From Bacillus massilioanorexius (GTDB lineage: Bacteria; Bacillota; Bacilli; Bacillales; DSM-1321): 64,000 nucleotides of DNA. The notes under the pieces were generated by a model. It was not told where the DNA came from and did not search any database. It was given only the letters and a program-made list of their open reading frames with translations. The number at the start of each line of letters is the position of its first letter. The first letter of the stretch is position 1. The stretch covers positions 62,001 to 126,000 of the forward strand of contig NZ_CABKRX010000094.1 in assembly GCF_902374955.1 (NCBI RefSeq). The letters run 5' to 3'. Position numbers and translations under genes: made by a program. Below are positions 27,277 through 36,151 of the stretch, one piece after another.

Positions 27277-27320
27277 AAGAGGGTGGCGTCCTAAAATTAT
27301 GGACGACACCCTTTTAACAA
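27277..27320. terminator. Hairpin between DUF421 and the FAD protein genes
   Basis: AGGGTGGCGTCC pairs with GGACGACACCCTT around a short AT loop and ends in TTTT. It sits between convergent genes. Its stem is another version of the GGGTGTCC/GGACACCC hairpins at 965 and 26272. Confidence 0.7.
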
Positions 27321-27326
27321 TAGCTC

Positions 27327-27890
27327 TTATTTCAATATGTCATGATCTACATATCGTTCTCCATTTATCTCACTTAGAACGTTTATTGCTACTTTTGCTC
27401 CGTCGCCTGCTGTGATAATCGTATGTACACTTACTCCTGCACAAGTACCAGCAGCCCATATTCCTGGAATGTTTGTTTGCCCTTCATTATTTACATCTAA
27501 CACGGTTTTAATTCTAGGTTCTGTACCAGCTTTTGTTAGAAGTCCAATTGTTTCTGCAAGTGGAACAAGAGCGCCAGTAGCTAGAATAACATGATTTGCT
27601 TTGTAAGTATCATTGTCTTCAGTTACTATTTCAAACCCTGATTCTAATTTTTCAATGTTAGTAACTGTAGAAGCTACTAGTTCAGTACCAAATTTTTCTG
27701 CTTGTTTTTTTCCTGTTTCAATTAAATCTGGACCAGCTACTTCTAAAACTCCGTAATGATTTTCAACCCAGGCACGTTTTGTCATACCTTTGTCATTATC
27801 AATTAATAATGTTTTCTTACCAGCCTTTGAAGAAAAGATTGCAGCGCTAGCACCAGCTGGTCCAGCTCCAATAATAATAATATCAAACAT
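27327..27890 (-). CDS. Short thioredoxin-reductase-like FAD protein
   Basis: The 187-residue protein has the FAD-binding start FDIIIIGAGPAGASAAIFSSKAG, the ATG motif VILATGALVP (about 100-109), and the C-terminal FAD motif NIPGIWAAGTCAGVSVHTIITAGDGAKVAINVL. Compared with thioredoxin reductase (about 310 residues), the whole central NADPH domain and the CxxC pair are missing, with no frameshift, so it is a natural single-domain form. It cannot act as a normal thioredoxin reductase. Function is unknown; it may bind FAD and work with a separate reductase or thiol. Confidence 0.7.
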   Translation of the reverse strand: MFDIIIIGAGPAGASAAIFSSKAGKKTLLIDNDKGMTKRAWVENHYGVLEVAGPDLIETGKKQAEKFGTELVASTVTNIEKLESGFEIVTEDNDTYKANHVILATGALVPLAETIGLLTKAGTEPRIKTVLDVNNEGQTNIPGIWAAGTCAGVSVHTIITAGDGAKVAINVLSEINGERYVDHDILK

Positions 27891-28017
27891 ATGTAATCAT
27901 CCTTTCTTTAATAAATAGCTTCAAGAGGTAGAGTATATGTAATTTTCTTAATTGTCAAATATTATGTGGTAATAAACGGTTCTTATGGTGAAGAAATTAT
28001 ATCGGTGATGATAGCAA

Positions 28018-28052
28018 AGCTAAAAACTGCGCGAAGGTGCAGTTTTTAGCTA
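28018..28052. terminator. Terminator of the thioesterase gene
   Basis: AGCTAAAAACTGC pairs with GCAGTTTTTAGCT around seven bases. It lies directly after the stop codon of the minus-strand thioesterase gene. The tail is T-rich in that direction, though broken. Confidence 0.75.
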
Positions 28053-28505
28053 TTATTTTGTTTCTTGAATCGATCTGCCTTCTGCCATTTCTTTTCGTAG
28101 AATCATACAGGTGCTTGTTGAGTGTGCAACTAAACTATCTTTTTCATCATAAACATGACATTCAAGTAAGCCAATATTATTTCCTTTTTTTATAACTTGG
28201 CTGATCGCACGAAGCTTAGATCTCCAAATAGGTTTCAAAAAATTAAGTTTGATTTCAACAGTAGTAAAGGCTTCATCATCTTCAAGTGTACTAGCAAAAG
28301 CATAACCCATTGCAGCATCAGATAAGTCACATAAAATACTACCATGAAGGGTTCCCATAGGGTTATAAAAACGTTCGGATGTTTCCATTTCAAAAATGAT
28401 TTTTCCTACTTCTAAATCAGAAATTTTAAATCCTAATAATTTTGCGATTGGTGCATCTGGAAGCTTACCTTGTTGAACTTTTTTTAAATTATCGTAATGT
28501 TTCAT
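28053..28505 (-). CDS. PaaI-type hot-dog thioesterase
   Basis: This 150-residue protein fits the PaaI/YbgC hot-dog acyl-CoA thioesterase family: RFYNPMGTLHGSILCDLSDAAMGYAFAS (about 47-74), where the G-x-x-H-G and acidic residue form the usual active site, then FTTVEIKLNFLKPIWRSKLRA. Such enzymes hydrolyse short or aromatic acyl-CoA thioesters. A palindrome matching the FadR operator lies upstream, suggesting control with fatty acid degradation. The start follows AAGGAGAG. Confidence 0.85.
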   Translation of the reverse strand: MKHYDNLKKVQQGKLPDAPIAKLLGFKISDLEVGKIIFEMETSERFYNPMGTLHGSILCDLSDAAMGYAFASTLEDDEAFTTVEIKLNFLKPIWRSKLRAISQVIKKGNNIGLLECHVYDEKDSLVAHSTSTCMILRKEMAEGRSIQETK

Positions 28506-28556
28506 AGTTTTCTCTCCTTATCATATGGAATGGCATGTTAATAATCATACTAGTAT

Positions 28557-28582
28557 AAAATGAATGATTAATCATTCATTTT
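28557..28582. promoter_or_regulatory. FadR-type operator upstream of the thioesterase gene
   Basis: A perfect 26-bp palindrome with core TGAATGATTAATCATTCA. It matches the B. subtilis FadR (YsiA) box TGAATGAnTAnTCATTCA. FadR represses beta-oxidation genes until long-chain acyl-CoA binds it. The site lies about 55 bp before the minus-strand start codon, near TATACT/TATGAT -10 candidates. No fadR gene is in this window. Confidence 0.8.
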
Positions 28583-28681
28583 TGAGGCTTATGTAAAGAA
28601 TAAAGAGGGTGCCAATGAAAGTCTGTTTTTATGAGCTTATAATATGTAATTTAGTCCAGTGAATAAAATTAGTAAAAAACT

Positions 28682-28772
28682 GTTGAGTGGAGTACCTGCT
28701 GTAATACTCCTAAGAGAGCAGCGGGGGAGCGAAAGGCCCGCTGCTCTATGACTACTGTGGAGCAAAATGCAC
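28682..28772. repeat. Degenerate Bacillaceae-type intergenic repeat, copy 2
   Basis: GAGTGGAGTACCTGCTG... with AGAGCAGCGGGGGAGCG and a CCCGCTGCTCT partner forms a GC-rich hairpin that stands out from the AT-rich surroundings. It shares layout, not close sequence, with the copies at 8145, 56113 and 59863. Confidence 0.4.
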
Positions 28773-28837
28773 CCTTTACTAACTACTTATTTATAATGAA
28801 AATAGTCCTATGAAAATATGAAAAATCCCCTCAAGTA

Positions 28838-29824
28838 TTAATTAGAAGATGAACCTGAATTAGAAGCTGCTGTGGCAGCTGATATGGAAGCAATAATAGC
28901 TGCTTGTTCGGCTAATATTATACTTTGAATACTGTTTTGAATAGTAGAGTTTAAAGTCTGAGCAGATTCAGCCCTTAGATATGGAGCAGATACTATAGCA
29001 ATAGTAAATAAACTACGATTTGCTTTTCCTAAGCTAAAGTTCCCAAACCCTTTTTGTTTACTAAGCTGGTCATCTACTTTCATCATTTCATTTACAATAC
29101 TTTCTGGCTGAACTTCAAGGATTGCTAATATCCCTAAAAGGGTTTTAGAGTAGGAATTGAGAGAGATTTTATTCTCTTTTAATAATGCTTCATATTGCAA
29201 TAAGCGATCACATTTATTTGAATGTGAGTCATTACTTAGTGATAATAAATGACTAATAGCTTGTAAAGTATTCCCTTTTCTTAAACCCTGATTATTTAAG
29301 TAATCGTAGCATTTTTCTATTTCATGAATAGCCAAAGAAACATCAGAGTGACTATGAGCAAGAATTAATGCGTTCATATAATCTTCACTTGAGGTTAACC
29401 ATACATGCTCTTCTTTCATTTTTTGATAGAAATCAAGGGCTCTTTCAATAATCATTGATACATCATTATTGTCTACTTCAGTTGCCAAAAAATAGGCCAT
29501 GAATGGAAGGTTATGTGAGCGTTTGAATCCTGCTTTCTTTAGGTCTTCGTAATATTTTTGAGTCAATTGAAACACTTCAAAACCATTTGAATGTAAAGAT
29601 AAGGCTATAGAAATGGGAAGTAAATTATTGCTTCTGAAATAAGAAAAAGCAGAAGTTTCTTTTTTTACGTATTCCATCATTTCTTTTGCTTTTTCGATAT
29701 CCACTGTTTGATTTTGCAAAGCTATTTGTAAAGCGGCGAATTTTTGAACTAATTGATTTTCAAAACGAAATGCTTTTTTTATTTGCTTTTCATTTTCTAG
29801 AAATAAATCTAACATGGTATTCAT
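28838..29824 (-). CDS. DUF4003-like protein
   Basis: A predicted soluble, largely helical protein of about 328 residues with no signal peptide. It resembles the DUF4003 family of Bacillus proteins, whose function is unknown. Visible features are FRSNNLLPISIALSLH (about 62-77), repeated segments of about 40 residues that end in a hydrophobic helix, and a low-complexity Ala/Ser tail (AAIIASISAATAASNSGSSSN). I prefer the second of two adjacent ATG codons (29824), which leaves six bases after GGAGGA. It diverges from the NagZ gene; the 29825-30148 gap is AT-rich with nothing else I can identify. Confidence 0.7.
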   Translation of the reverse strand: MNTMLDLFLENEKQIKKAFRFENQLVQKFAALQIALQNQTVDIEKAKEMMEYVKKETSAFSYFRSNNLLPISIALSLHSNGFEVFQLTQKYYEDLKKAGFKRSHNLPFMAYFLATEVDNNDVSMIIERALDFYQKMKEEHVWLTSSEDYMNALILAHSHSDVSLAIHEIEKCYDYLNNQGLRKGNTLQAISHLLSLSNDSHSNKCDRLLQYEALLKENKISLNSYSKTLLGILAILEVQPESIVNEMMKVDDQLSKQKGFGNFSLGKANRSLFTIAIVSAPYLRAESAQTLNSTIQNSIQSIILAEQAAIIASISAATAASNSGSSSN

Positions 29825-30148
29825 CATTAATCCTCCATTAAAAATTTTTTATTCAGTGAAACTCTTTTTAGAGAAGCTTACATAAATCGCCATATTGTAT
29901 ATTCTGGCATATATATTCCAACATCCAAACTTTGATGCTTCTAATGTAAAGGAGTGGAGTATTAGCTCTAGTTTGTGCGGTATAAAATAAGTATAACTTT
30001 ATTTATGATATTTTTGATTTTTTTCTGTAATTATCTATTTTTGGATAAGATTTATCAATAAATCATGAAAACCCTGAGTTGAAATGGCATATACTTTAAA
30101 ATGGGAATAAATATTGAAGAAATTATTAGCAAGAAAGGGTCCTTATTC

Positions 30149-31369
30149 ATGCTTAGAAGATTATTTCTCATTATGACAGTCTTTTTATTTGTTATTAGTG
30201 GATGTGGTGTTACAGAGCCAGTCAATCAAAAAATACATATAGAGGAAGTTTCAGTAATAAAAAAGGTTGATAAAATACAAGAGCAAGTAAATTCCATGAC
30301 TTTAGAGGAAAAAGTAGGCCAAATGATTATTGGTGGCTTTGACGGTTATCAGCTAGATACGAATGTTCAGTCATTAATAAATCAATATAAATTAGGAGGT
30401 TTTATCCTTTTTAGCCGGAATATTAAGGATACGAAACAGCTCGTTCAATTAACCAATGCATTGAAAAAGGCTAACACTGTTAATAAGATCCCTCTCTTTT
30501 TATCTATTGATCAAGAGGGTGGCAGAGTGAATCGTATGCCAAAGTCGATTATCAATACTCCAAGTAACCGCATGATTGGACAAAGTAAAAAATCTGCATA
30601 CAGTTATGAACTAGGAAGAGTTCTTGCAAAGGAAGTATCAGCGTTAGGATTTAATGTTGATTTCGCCCCTGTATTGGACATTCAAAGCAACCCGGAAAAT
30701 TCGGTTATTGGTGATCGTTCCTTTGGTTCTGATGCTAATCTTGTAGCGAAGCTAGGTGTATCAATGATGAAGGGAATCCAAACTGAAAATGTAATTTCTG
30801 TCGTTAAACATTTTCCAGGACATGGGGATACGTTGATGGACTCTCATTATCATTTACCGAAAGTACATGCTTCACTTTCAAGATTACAATCGTTTGAATT
30901 TATTCCTTTTAAGGAAGCTATTGAAAGCCAAGCGGATATGGTAATGGTTGCACACATCCTATTGTCTAATGTAGATGGAAAATATCCAGCATCGATGTCA
31001 AAGGTTATTATAGAAGATATTTTGCGAAATCAATTAGCATTTAATGGAGTTGTCGTTAGTGATGATTTAACTATGGGAGCTATAGTGAACCATTATCCAA
31101 TTGCTAATGCGGCTATACGATCTGTAAGAGCTGGTACGGATCTTCTTTTAATTGGACATAATCAAGATCATAATGTTGAAAAAGTATTTCAAGCGCTTAA
31201 GAAAGCTGTACAAGATAAAAGAATTAGTGAAGAACGAATTGATCAAAGTGTATATCGGATTCTATCTTTAAAGAAGAAATATCATCTGAACTCAACTCCA
31301 AAATTTGCTTTACAGGTGCAGGAATTGAATAAAATGATTCAGCAAGTTATTAAGAAAGGAACTGAGTAA
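30149..31369 (+). CDS. nagZ: Beta-N-acetylhexosaminidase lipoprotein (NagZ-like, GH3)
   Basis: NagZ removes N-acetylglucosamine from muropeptides during cell wall recycling; in Bacillus it is exported. From ATG 30149 the 406-residue protein has a lipoprotein signal (LFLIMTVFLFVISGCG, Cys at about 19) and then the GH3 domain: EKVGQMIIGGF, SIDQEGGRVNRMP, FNVDFAPVLDIQ, the catalytic loop KHFPGHGDTLMDSHYHLP, and VVSDDLTMGAI with the nucleophile Asp. Upstream in-frame codons would spoil the signal peptide. No murein-recycling partner lies beside it. Confidence 0.88.
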   Translation: MLRRLFLIMTVFLFVISGCGVTEPVNQKIHIEEVSVIKKVDKIQEQVNSMTLEEKVGQMIIGGFDGYQLDTNVQSLINQYKLGGFILFSRNIKDTKQLVQLTNALKKANTVNKIPLFLSIDQEGGRVNRMPKSIINTPSNRMIGQSKKSAYSYELGRVLAKEVSALGFNVDFAPVLDIQSNPENSVIGDRSFGSDANLVAKLGVSMMKGIQTENVISVVKHFPGHGDTLMDSHYHLPKVHASLSRLQSFEFIPFKEAIESQADMVMVAHILLSNVDGKYPASMSKVIIEDILRNQLAFNGVVVSDDLTMGAIVNHYPIANAAIRSVRAGTDLLLIGHNQDHNVEKVFQALKKAVQDKRISEERIDQSVYRILSLKKKYHLNSTPKFALQVQELNKMIQQVIKKGTE

Positions 31370-31496
31370 GGTAAGAATACATGATGAAGAAGAGAAATAA
31401 ATCTGTGAAAATGTAATTTAAATTTAGAGCTTGCAGGAATGTTAAGCTTTAGCTGGAATTAGGTAAATAATAAATGAAGAAGTGGGTGATGTAATC

Positions 31497-32684
31497 GTGA
31501 ATGATTATCATATTTTCCAATCTCCTCAGAATATTATTTATGGTAAAGGGTCTTTTGAAATAGTTGGTAAGGAAGCTAAGCGTCGAGGGAAGAAGGCACT
31601 TATAATCAGTGATCAGACGATGCTTTCTCTAGGATTTGTTGATCAATGTTGCAGCTATTTACAACAAGTCTCAATAGAAAGTGTCGTGTATTTAGGAGTA
31701 GTTACCGAACCTAATGATCAATATGTGGCTGAAGCTTTAGACATTTGTCGAAGCGAGTTCTGTGATGTTGTTATTTCAATAGGTGGAGGTAGCTGTATAG
31801 ATACAGCAAAAGCGGTTGCTGTTGTATCTGCAAATGGAGCCTATATTGGAGATTATATCAATGGAAATAAACAACCATCACATCCTTCACTACCTCATAT
31901 AGCTATCCCCACTACTGCCGGCACAGGTTCCGAGGTCACTGATGTCACTGTAATTACAAATTCTACGAATGATGTAAAAATGATGATTAAGCAGCCTGTT
32001 TTTTTGCCAACAGTTGCTATTGTTGATCCAACTCTTACACTTTCTTCACCAACACAAATAACAGCTTCTACAGGAATAGATGCACTCTGTCATAGTATTG
32101 AAGCCTATTTGTCCCGAAAGGCCCATCCTCTAACAAATACATTAGCACTTTCTTCGATGAAGTTACTCTATGATCATTTACCGATCGTTTACCGAGAAGG
32201 GAGCAATATAAACGCTCGTGAAGCAATGGCTTTAGGCTCTTTACAAGCAGGATTGGCTTTTTCAAATGCTTCTGTCTGTTTAGTACATGGTATGTCACGT
32301 CCGATTGGAGCTCTTTTTCATGTCCCACATGGTTTATCAAATGCTATGTTGCTACCTGTTGTTTTACATTTCAGCAAGGGAGAATGTATGGAGCAATTAG
32401 CGAGTATAGCGAATGTGATTTGTCCAGATCAACATTTTCCTTCTACAATGGAAGCTGCTGATTTTACAGTAGAGGCGATTGAAAAACTATGTGAAACATT
32501 AGAAATTCCTAACTTGAAGCAATGGGGAATTACTAAAGATGAGTATATGAAAGCTATTCCAAAGATGGTAAATGATGCAATGGAAAGTGGAAGTCCCGAC
32601 AATAATCCACGAGTTCCAACTATTGAGGAATTGAAGGTCTTATATGAAGATTGCTATGATTATCATTTTTTAATGAATCATTAG
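31497..32684 (+). CDS. Iron-containing alcohol dehydrogenase
   Basis: A 395-residue group III (Fe-dependent) alcohol dehydrogenase. Seen are ISIGGGSCIDTAKAVAV (about 95-111), TTAGTGSEVTDVTVITN (about 137-153), and the metal ligands in DALCHSIEAYLSRKAHPL (about 190-208) and HGMSRPIGALFHVPHGLSNA (about 260-280). The family reduces aldehydes such as lactaldehyde or oxidises alcohols. FucO, which finishes fucose breakdown, belongs to this family, but this gene is 10 kb from the fucose locus, so that role is a guess. I choose GTG 31497, six bases after GGTGAT, over GTG 31482. Confidence 0.85.
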   Translation: MNDYHIFQSPQNIIYGKGSFEIVGKEAKRRGKKALIISDQTMLSLGFVDQCCSYLQQVSIESVVYLGVVTEPNDQYVAEALDICRSEFCDVVISIGGGSCIDTAKAVAVVSANGAYIGDYINGNKQPSHPSLPHIAIPTTAGTGSEVTDVTVITNSTNDVKMMIKQPVFLPTVAIVDPTLTLSSPTQITASTGIDALCHSIEAYLSRKAHPLTNTLALSSMKLLYDHLPIVYREGSNINAREAMALGSLQAGLAFSNASVCLVHGMSRPIGALFHVPHGLSNAMLLPVVLHFSKGECMEQLASIANVICPDQHFPSTMEAADFTVEAIEKLCETLEIPNLKQWGITKDEYMKAIPKMVNDAMESGSPDNNPRVPTIEELKVLYEDCYDYHFLMNH

Positions 32685-32709
32685 GCTATATGGAGAGGAG
32701 AGTGGAAAG

Positions 32710-32865
32710 ATGACCTTTTCAAACATTATGTTAGTATTCATCTTGGGAATTGTAATGCTTTCGATTGGACTTACGACTAACAACAAATGGTTAAAGTTGC
32801 TTTCTATTATTCCGTTTGCTATTACCGTTTGGCAGTTAATCAGCCTATTTTTAAATGATTTATGA
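32710..32865 (+). CDS. Small hydrophobic protein, 51 residues
   Basis: An ATG at 32710 preceded by GGAGAGGAGAG opens a 51-residue frame starting MTFSNIMLVFILGIVMLSIG, with two predicted membrane helices separated by TTNNKWLKLL and ending in LISLFLNDL. It lies 25 nt after the dehydrogenase gene, so it may be co-transcribed. I do not recognise the family. The good ribosome site and clean two-helix pattern support it as real. Confidence 0.6.
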   Translation: MTFSNIMLVFILGIVMLSIGLTTNNKWLKLLSIIPFAITVWQLISLFLNDL

Positions 32866-33322
32866 ATCTTCTATTGAAGTAGATTTAGAGCTTTGAAGTT
32901 TTAGTACAAATAATTTAGATATCTATCATGCTTGCAATGAGCTATTGTTGAAAGAAGGAAGGGTCTTCTTTTAAGTTTTATCTTATTGCTAAAGCATGTT
33001 TTTTTCTTGTAATTATGGCACTACTATACGTTATTAATGGTTTTTCATATGGGTGGAATACGTATGAGATACCGAGGTTGAGAAGTAATTAAGGGGGATC
33101 CTATAGGGAGAGCTTTTTGTTACTTTTCATAATCGTATTTATTCCGTTTAAATGCTAACAGATTATTTGTGAAATTACTAATAAGAAAATTTGCATTCCT
33201 TTCTACAATTCATAGTGGAACGATTGACTAATTTGTAATGCAACGATAATGTTAATTATAGTAGTATAATCATTTTGAAGGTTTAATAGTGAATTATCGT
33301 ATAAAATTAGGAGGGAACTAGA
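32866..33322. other. Intergenic region without a recognised gene
   Basis: This 457-base stretch is AT-rich. A frame near 32955-33090 looks hydrophobic (ending VINGFSYGWNTYEI) but has no start codon with a ribosome site ahead of it. No hairpin terminator with a T-run is obvious. A strong AGGAGGG site at its end belongs to the acetyltransferase gene. Confidence 0.5.
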
Positions 33323-34534
33323 ATGGGTACCGGGCATCATAAAGGTTTAACGATGCGAACAATTAAGGTAGAAGAGGTGGATCAATTTTCTGATATTATT
33401 AAATATGTGTTTCAAGTATCAAAAAAGACAATAGATGAAGATGTTGATTTAATTGCCAAGAAAAGTCATCAATTAAAGCCAGGAACGGCTTTAGGATGGT
33501 TTGATAAGGATAAATTAATATCGCAAATCGTTACACTTCCATTTGAAGTAAATATCCATGGTGTTATTTATAAAATGGGAGGTGTTACTGGTGTTGGAAC
33601 ATATCCAGAATACGCTGGTCAAGGACTCATTCATATGTTAATGAAAGAAAGTTTAAAACGAATGAGAGAGAAAGGGCAATACATCTCTTATTTATATCCA
33701 TATTCGATTCCATATTATCGGAAAAACGGATGGGAAATTATCTCTGATCTAATTGAATATAAAATTAAAGATACACAATTACCGAAATACCGAGAAATTA
33801 ATGGTAGAGTACGTAGGGTTGACATGAATCATCATGATGTAAAAAAAGTATATGATGCGTTTGCTAGAAAAACAAACGGTGCGATGGTTCGAAATGATTT
33901 AGCTTGGGAAGCGAAATTATTAGAAGGTCCATCTGATATACAGTCTGCGGTGTACTATACAGAAGATGACAAGCCTGAAGGTTATTTGAATTACCGTGTA
34001 TTAGAAGAAAAGTTTTACGTAGATGAAATGATCTATTTGAACGAAGAAGCAAGAAGAGGTTTATGGAATTTTATAAATGCCCATTTTTCCATGGTCTATT
34101 TCGTCGAAGGAAAAACATGCGTTCATGAACCGGTCGCTTTCTTATTAGAGGACGGAGAAATTGAACAAAAGATATTTCCTTACTTTATGGGAAGAATTGT
34201 AGAGGTTAAAGGGTTTTTAGAGAGATTCCCTTTTAAAGAAGTGAAAAATTCAAAAATCATTTTGAAATTAAATGATCCGATTCTTGAATGGAACAGAGGA
34301 ACCTTTATATTAGAATGGGATGAAAAAGGTAAATTACAAATTGACTGCGATAAAAATATCCGATCTTCTGAAGGAATTACTTTATCAATTCAAACACTAG
34401 CAACTATGTTACTTAGCTATCAAAGACCATCATTTTTGATGAGCATTTCAAGAATATCAGGAGATAAACAAATGGTGGACATGTTAGAGAAAATCATTCC
34501 AAATAACGCTCCTTGTTTTTTTGATTATTTCTAA
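33323..34534 (+). CDS. GNAT acetyltransferase, Eis-like, with sterol-carrier-like domain
   Basis: This 403-residue protein matches the Eis/YfnF-type layout: an N-terminal GNAT domain with VTGVGTYPEYAGQGLIHMLMKESLKRMREKGQYISYLYPYSIPYYRKNGWEI-like sequence (about 93-140, acetyl-CoA loop G-x-G-L), a second GNAT-like domain, and a C-terminal SCP2-like region (about 290-400). Eis-type enzymes acetylate amines such as aminoglycosides or lysines; the substrate here is unknown. The ATG at 33323 follows AGGAGGGAA. Single gene. Confidence 0.82.
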   Translation: MGTGHHKGLTMRTIKVEEVDQFSDIIKYVFQVSKKTIDEDVDLIAKKSHQLKPGTALGWFDKDKLISQIVTLPFEVNIHGVIYKMGGVTGVGTYPEYAGQGLIHMLMKESLKRMREKGQYISYLYPYSIPYYRKNGWEIISDLIEYKIKDTQLPKYREINGRVRRVDMNHHDVKKVYDAFARKTNGAMVRNDLAWEAKLLEGPSDIQSAVYYTEDDKPEGYLNYRVLEEKFYVDEMIYLNEEARRGLWNFINAHFSMVYFVEGKTCVHEPVAFLLEDGEIEQKIFPYFMGRIVEVKGFLERFPFKEVKNSKIILKLNDPILEWNRGTFILEWDEKGKLQIDCDKNIRSSEGITLSIQTLATMLLSYQRPSFLMSISRISGDKQMVDMLEKIIPNNAPCFFDYF

Positions 34535-34572
34535 TAAATATATTCTGTATGACATATGTTAAATCTATATAC

Positions 34573-34612
34573 AAAAAAGCACTGTGAATCATTTTTGCAG
34601 TGCTTTGTCTAT
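34573..34612. terminator. Bidirectional terminator between convergent genes
   Basis: AAAGCACTG pairs with CAGTGCTTT around 13 bases, with A-run before and T-rich bases after. It separates the plus-strand acetyltransferase and the minus-strand FhuF-like gene. Confidence 0.7.
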
Positions 34613-34666
34613 GTTATTGCTCATTCCGATAGAACAAGCAAAAGTAACTAATATTCTATTATTTTC

Positions 34667-35380
34667 TCATTTGCTACACCCAGCAGTAGGGCAATATGGA
34701 CATTTATTTTGGCCTTCAATTTCATAGTAGTAGCAACAAGTAACTCTTTTATAATGCTGAATAGCTTTCGGAATCGATTGGAAACAAAGAAAAACTTTGA
34801 AGGGAGAACGTTTTTCGATATCATTCCATACTTCTTTTTCTAATAACAATTCAATATCCTTTTCCACTTGAGATATGTTATCACTTTCTTTTAATAATCG
34901 ATCATACATCCATAAAGTATAACCCCAAATATTTTCCCATAACACCAATTTAGGTGTTTTTGTTTTTGAAGCAATTGGCAAAATCATTTTTGCTGCAAAG
35001 TTTTTAAGTATTTGATTTAGTTCAATAGTGATATTTTGTTCTTCGACTTTTTTCCAGTTAGGGTTAGATAAAATGAATAATGGAATCCAGTGTTCATCAT
35101 TCGGGTCATCATAAATATAAAGGTCTTCAAGAGTACCTGCCCATTTAAGTCGATACTTACTTAACATAAAAAACTGAGCTGTTATAAAAAGTGCGTATCT
35201 TCTAATCCACATAGAAGCGACTACTCTTGGGATATCGGTATTTATTCTTTTTTTCGTGTAAGATATCATTTCATCTGCTCGTTCAATCCAGTCATTTACT
35301 GTGAATGTTGTGGATTCACAAGAAAAAGCAATTCGATAGCTTTCAAGTTCTTTTATAGCGATGGACGATATTTTTTGCAT
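34667..35380 (-). CDS. FhuF-like ferric siderophore reductase
   Basis: This 237-residue protein ends with TCCYYYEIEGQNKCPYCPTAG, the C-C-x(10)-C-x2-C motif that holds the [2Fe-2S] cluster of FhuF-type ferric iron reductases. These release iron from siderophores in the cytoplasm. The upstream part (MWIRRYALFITAQFFMLSKYRLKW, about 57-80, and LWENIWGYTLWMYDRLL) fits the same family. The start follows AGGAGTTATCATCG. No siderophore transporter lies nearby, and no Fur box was evident by eye. Confidence 0.8.
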   Translation of the reverse strand: MQKISSIAIKELESYRIAFSCESTTFTVNDWIERADEMISYTKKRINTDIPRVVASMWIRRYALFITAQFFMLSKYRLKWAGTLEDLYIYDDPNDEHWIPLFILSNPNWKKVEEQNITIELNQILKNFAAKMILPIASKTKTPKLVLWENIWGYTLWMYDRLLKESDNISQVEKDIELLLEKEVWNDIEKRSPFKVFLCFQSIPKAIQHYKRVTCCYYYEIEGQNKCPYCPTAGCSK

Positions 35381-35593
35381 CGATGATAACTCCTGACTTT
35401 ATGTAGGTAAAAAATGAATCATAGATTGTTCGCTGTTTATTATAATTGTTTTTTACTCTAATTGAAAGTCTTTCTCATTCGAAAAATATTCCATAAATGA
35501 GTCATTCTATAAAAGGAAGATTTGTGAAGATATGTCCTATCGAATGTTTTGTATAATAGAGCTAGCCATTCAGAAAATAGGAGGAAGAAAGAA

Positions 35594-35848
35594 ATGATAG
35601 TTATTAAAATACCTAGAGAACAAAAATTAGATATAGTACGTAATATCCAACATCATTTTTATGCAGAAAGAGATGAGGAAATTGGAGAGCTGGCTGCTGA
35701 GAATCTATTGGACTTTATGTTAAAACAAATTTCTCCACATATATATAACCAGGCAATTCATGATGCCCAAAAAACGATAGAACAAAAAGTTACTGCACTT
35801 GAAGAAGATTTATATGCACTTGTTCAACCCATTCCATACAGAGATTAA
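35594..35848 (+). CDS. DUF2164 family protein
   Basis: An 84-residue protein starting MIVIKIPREQKLDIVRNIQHHFYAERDEEIGELAAENLLDFMLKQISPHIYNQAI, the typical DUF2164 pattern (also seen in proteobacteria and Bacillus). It is small, acidic and cytoplasmic; function is unknown. ATG 35594 is chosen because AGGAGGAAG lies just upstream. It is closed by its own terminator. Confidence 0.85.
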   Translation: MIVIKIPREQKLDIVRNIQHHFYAERDEEIGELAAENLLDFMLKQISPHIYNQAIHDAQKTIEQKVTALEEDLYALVQPIPYRD

Positions 35849-35857
35849 TTTTAGCTT

Positions 35858-35892
35858 GTCCCACTTTCATAATAAGTGGGATTTTTTTTGGA
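35858..35892 (+). terminator. Terminator after the DUF2164 gene
   Basis: TCCCACTT pairs with AAGTGGGA around seven bases and is followed by eight T. Confidence 0.85.
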
Positions 35893-36151
35893 GAAGAACT
35901 GATTATACATTTAATCAGAAAGCGGTGGAGCTTTTTGGACATTTTAGGGAAAGATGATATTAGGAGAGAAAGGAATTTTTTAAAATTCCTATTTAAATAA
36001 TTGAAAGAAATCGAGTGAAAGAAGTAAAAATCATTCATTAATCAAAATTGTGGAAGTCATCTTAGTAGTGGCATAATTTACTTTACAATACTTGTTAAAG
36101 CTATGGTAATCTATTTAAGGTTATAATTATGCATTTTATTGGAGGGAGCAT

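Noticed and set aside
33014..33091. Short frame ending VINGFSYGWNTYEI
   Set aside because: The open stretch has no start codon with a ribosome site and only about 25 codons after the ATG.
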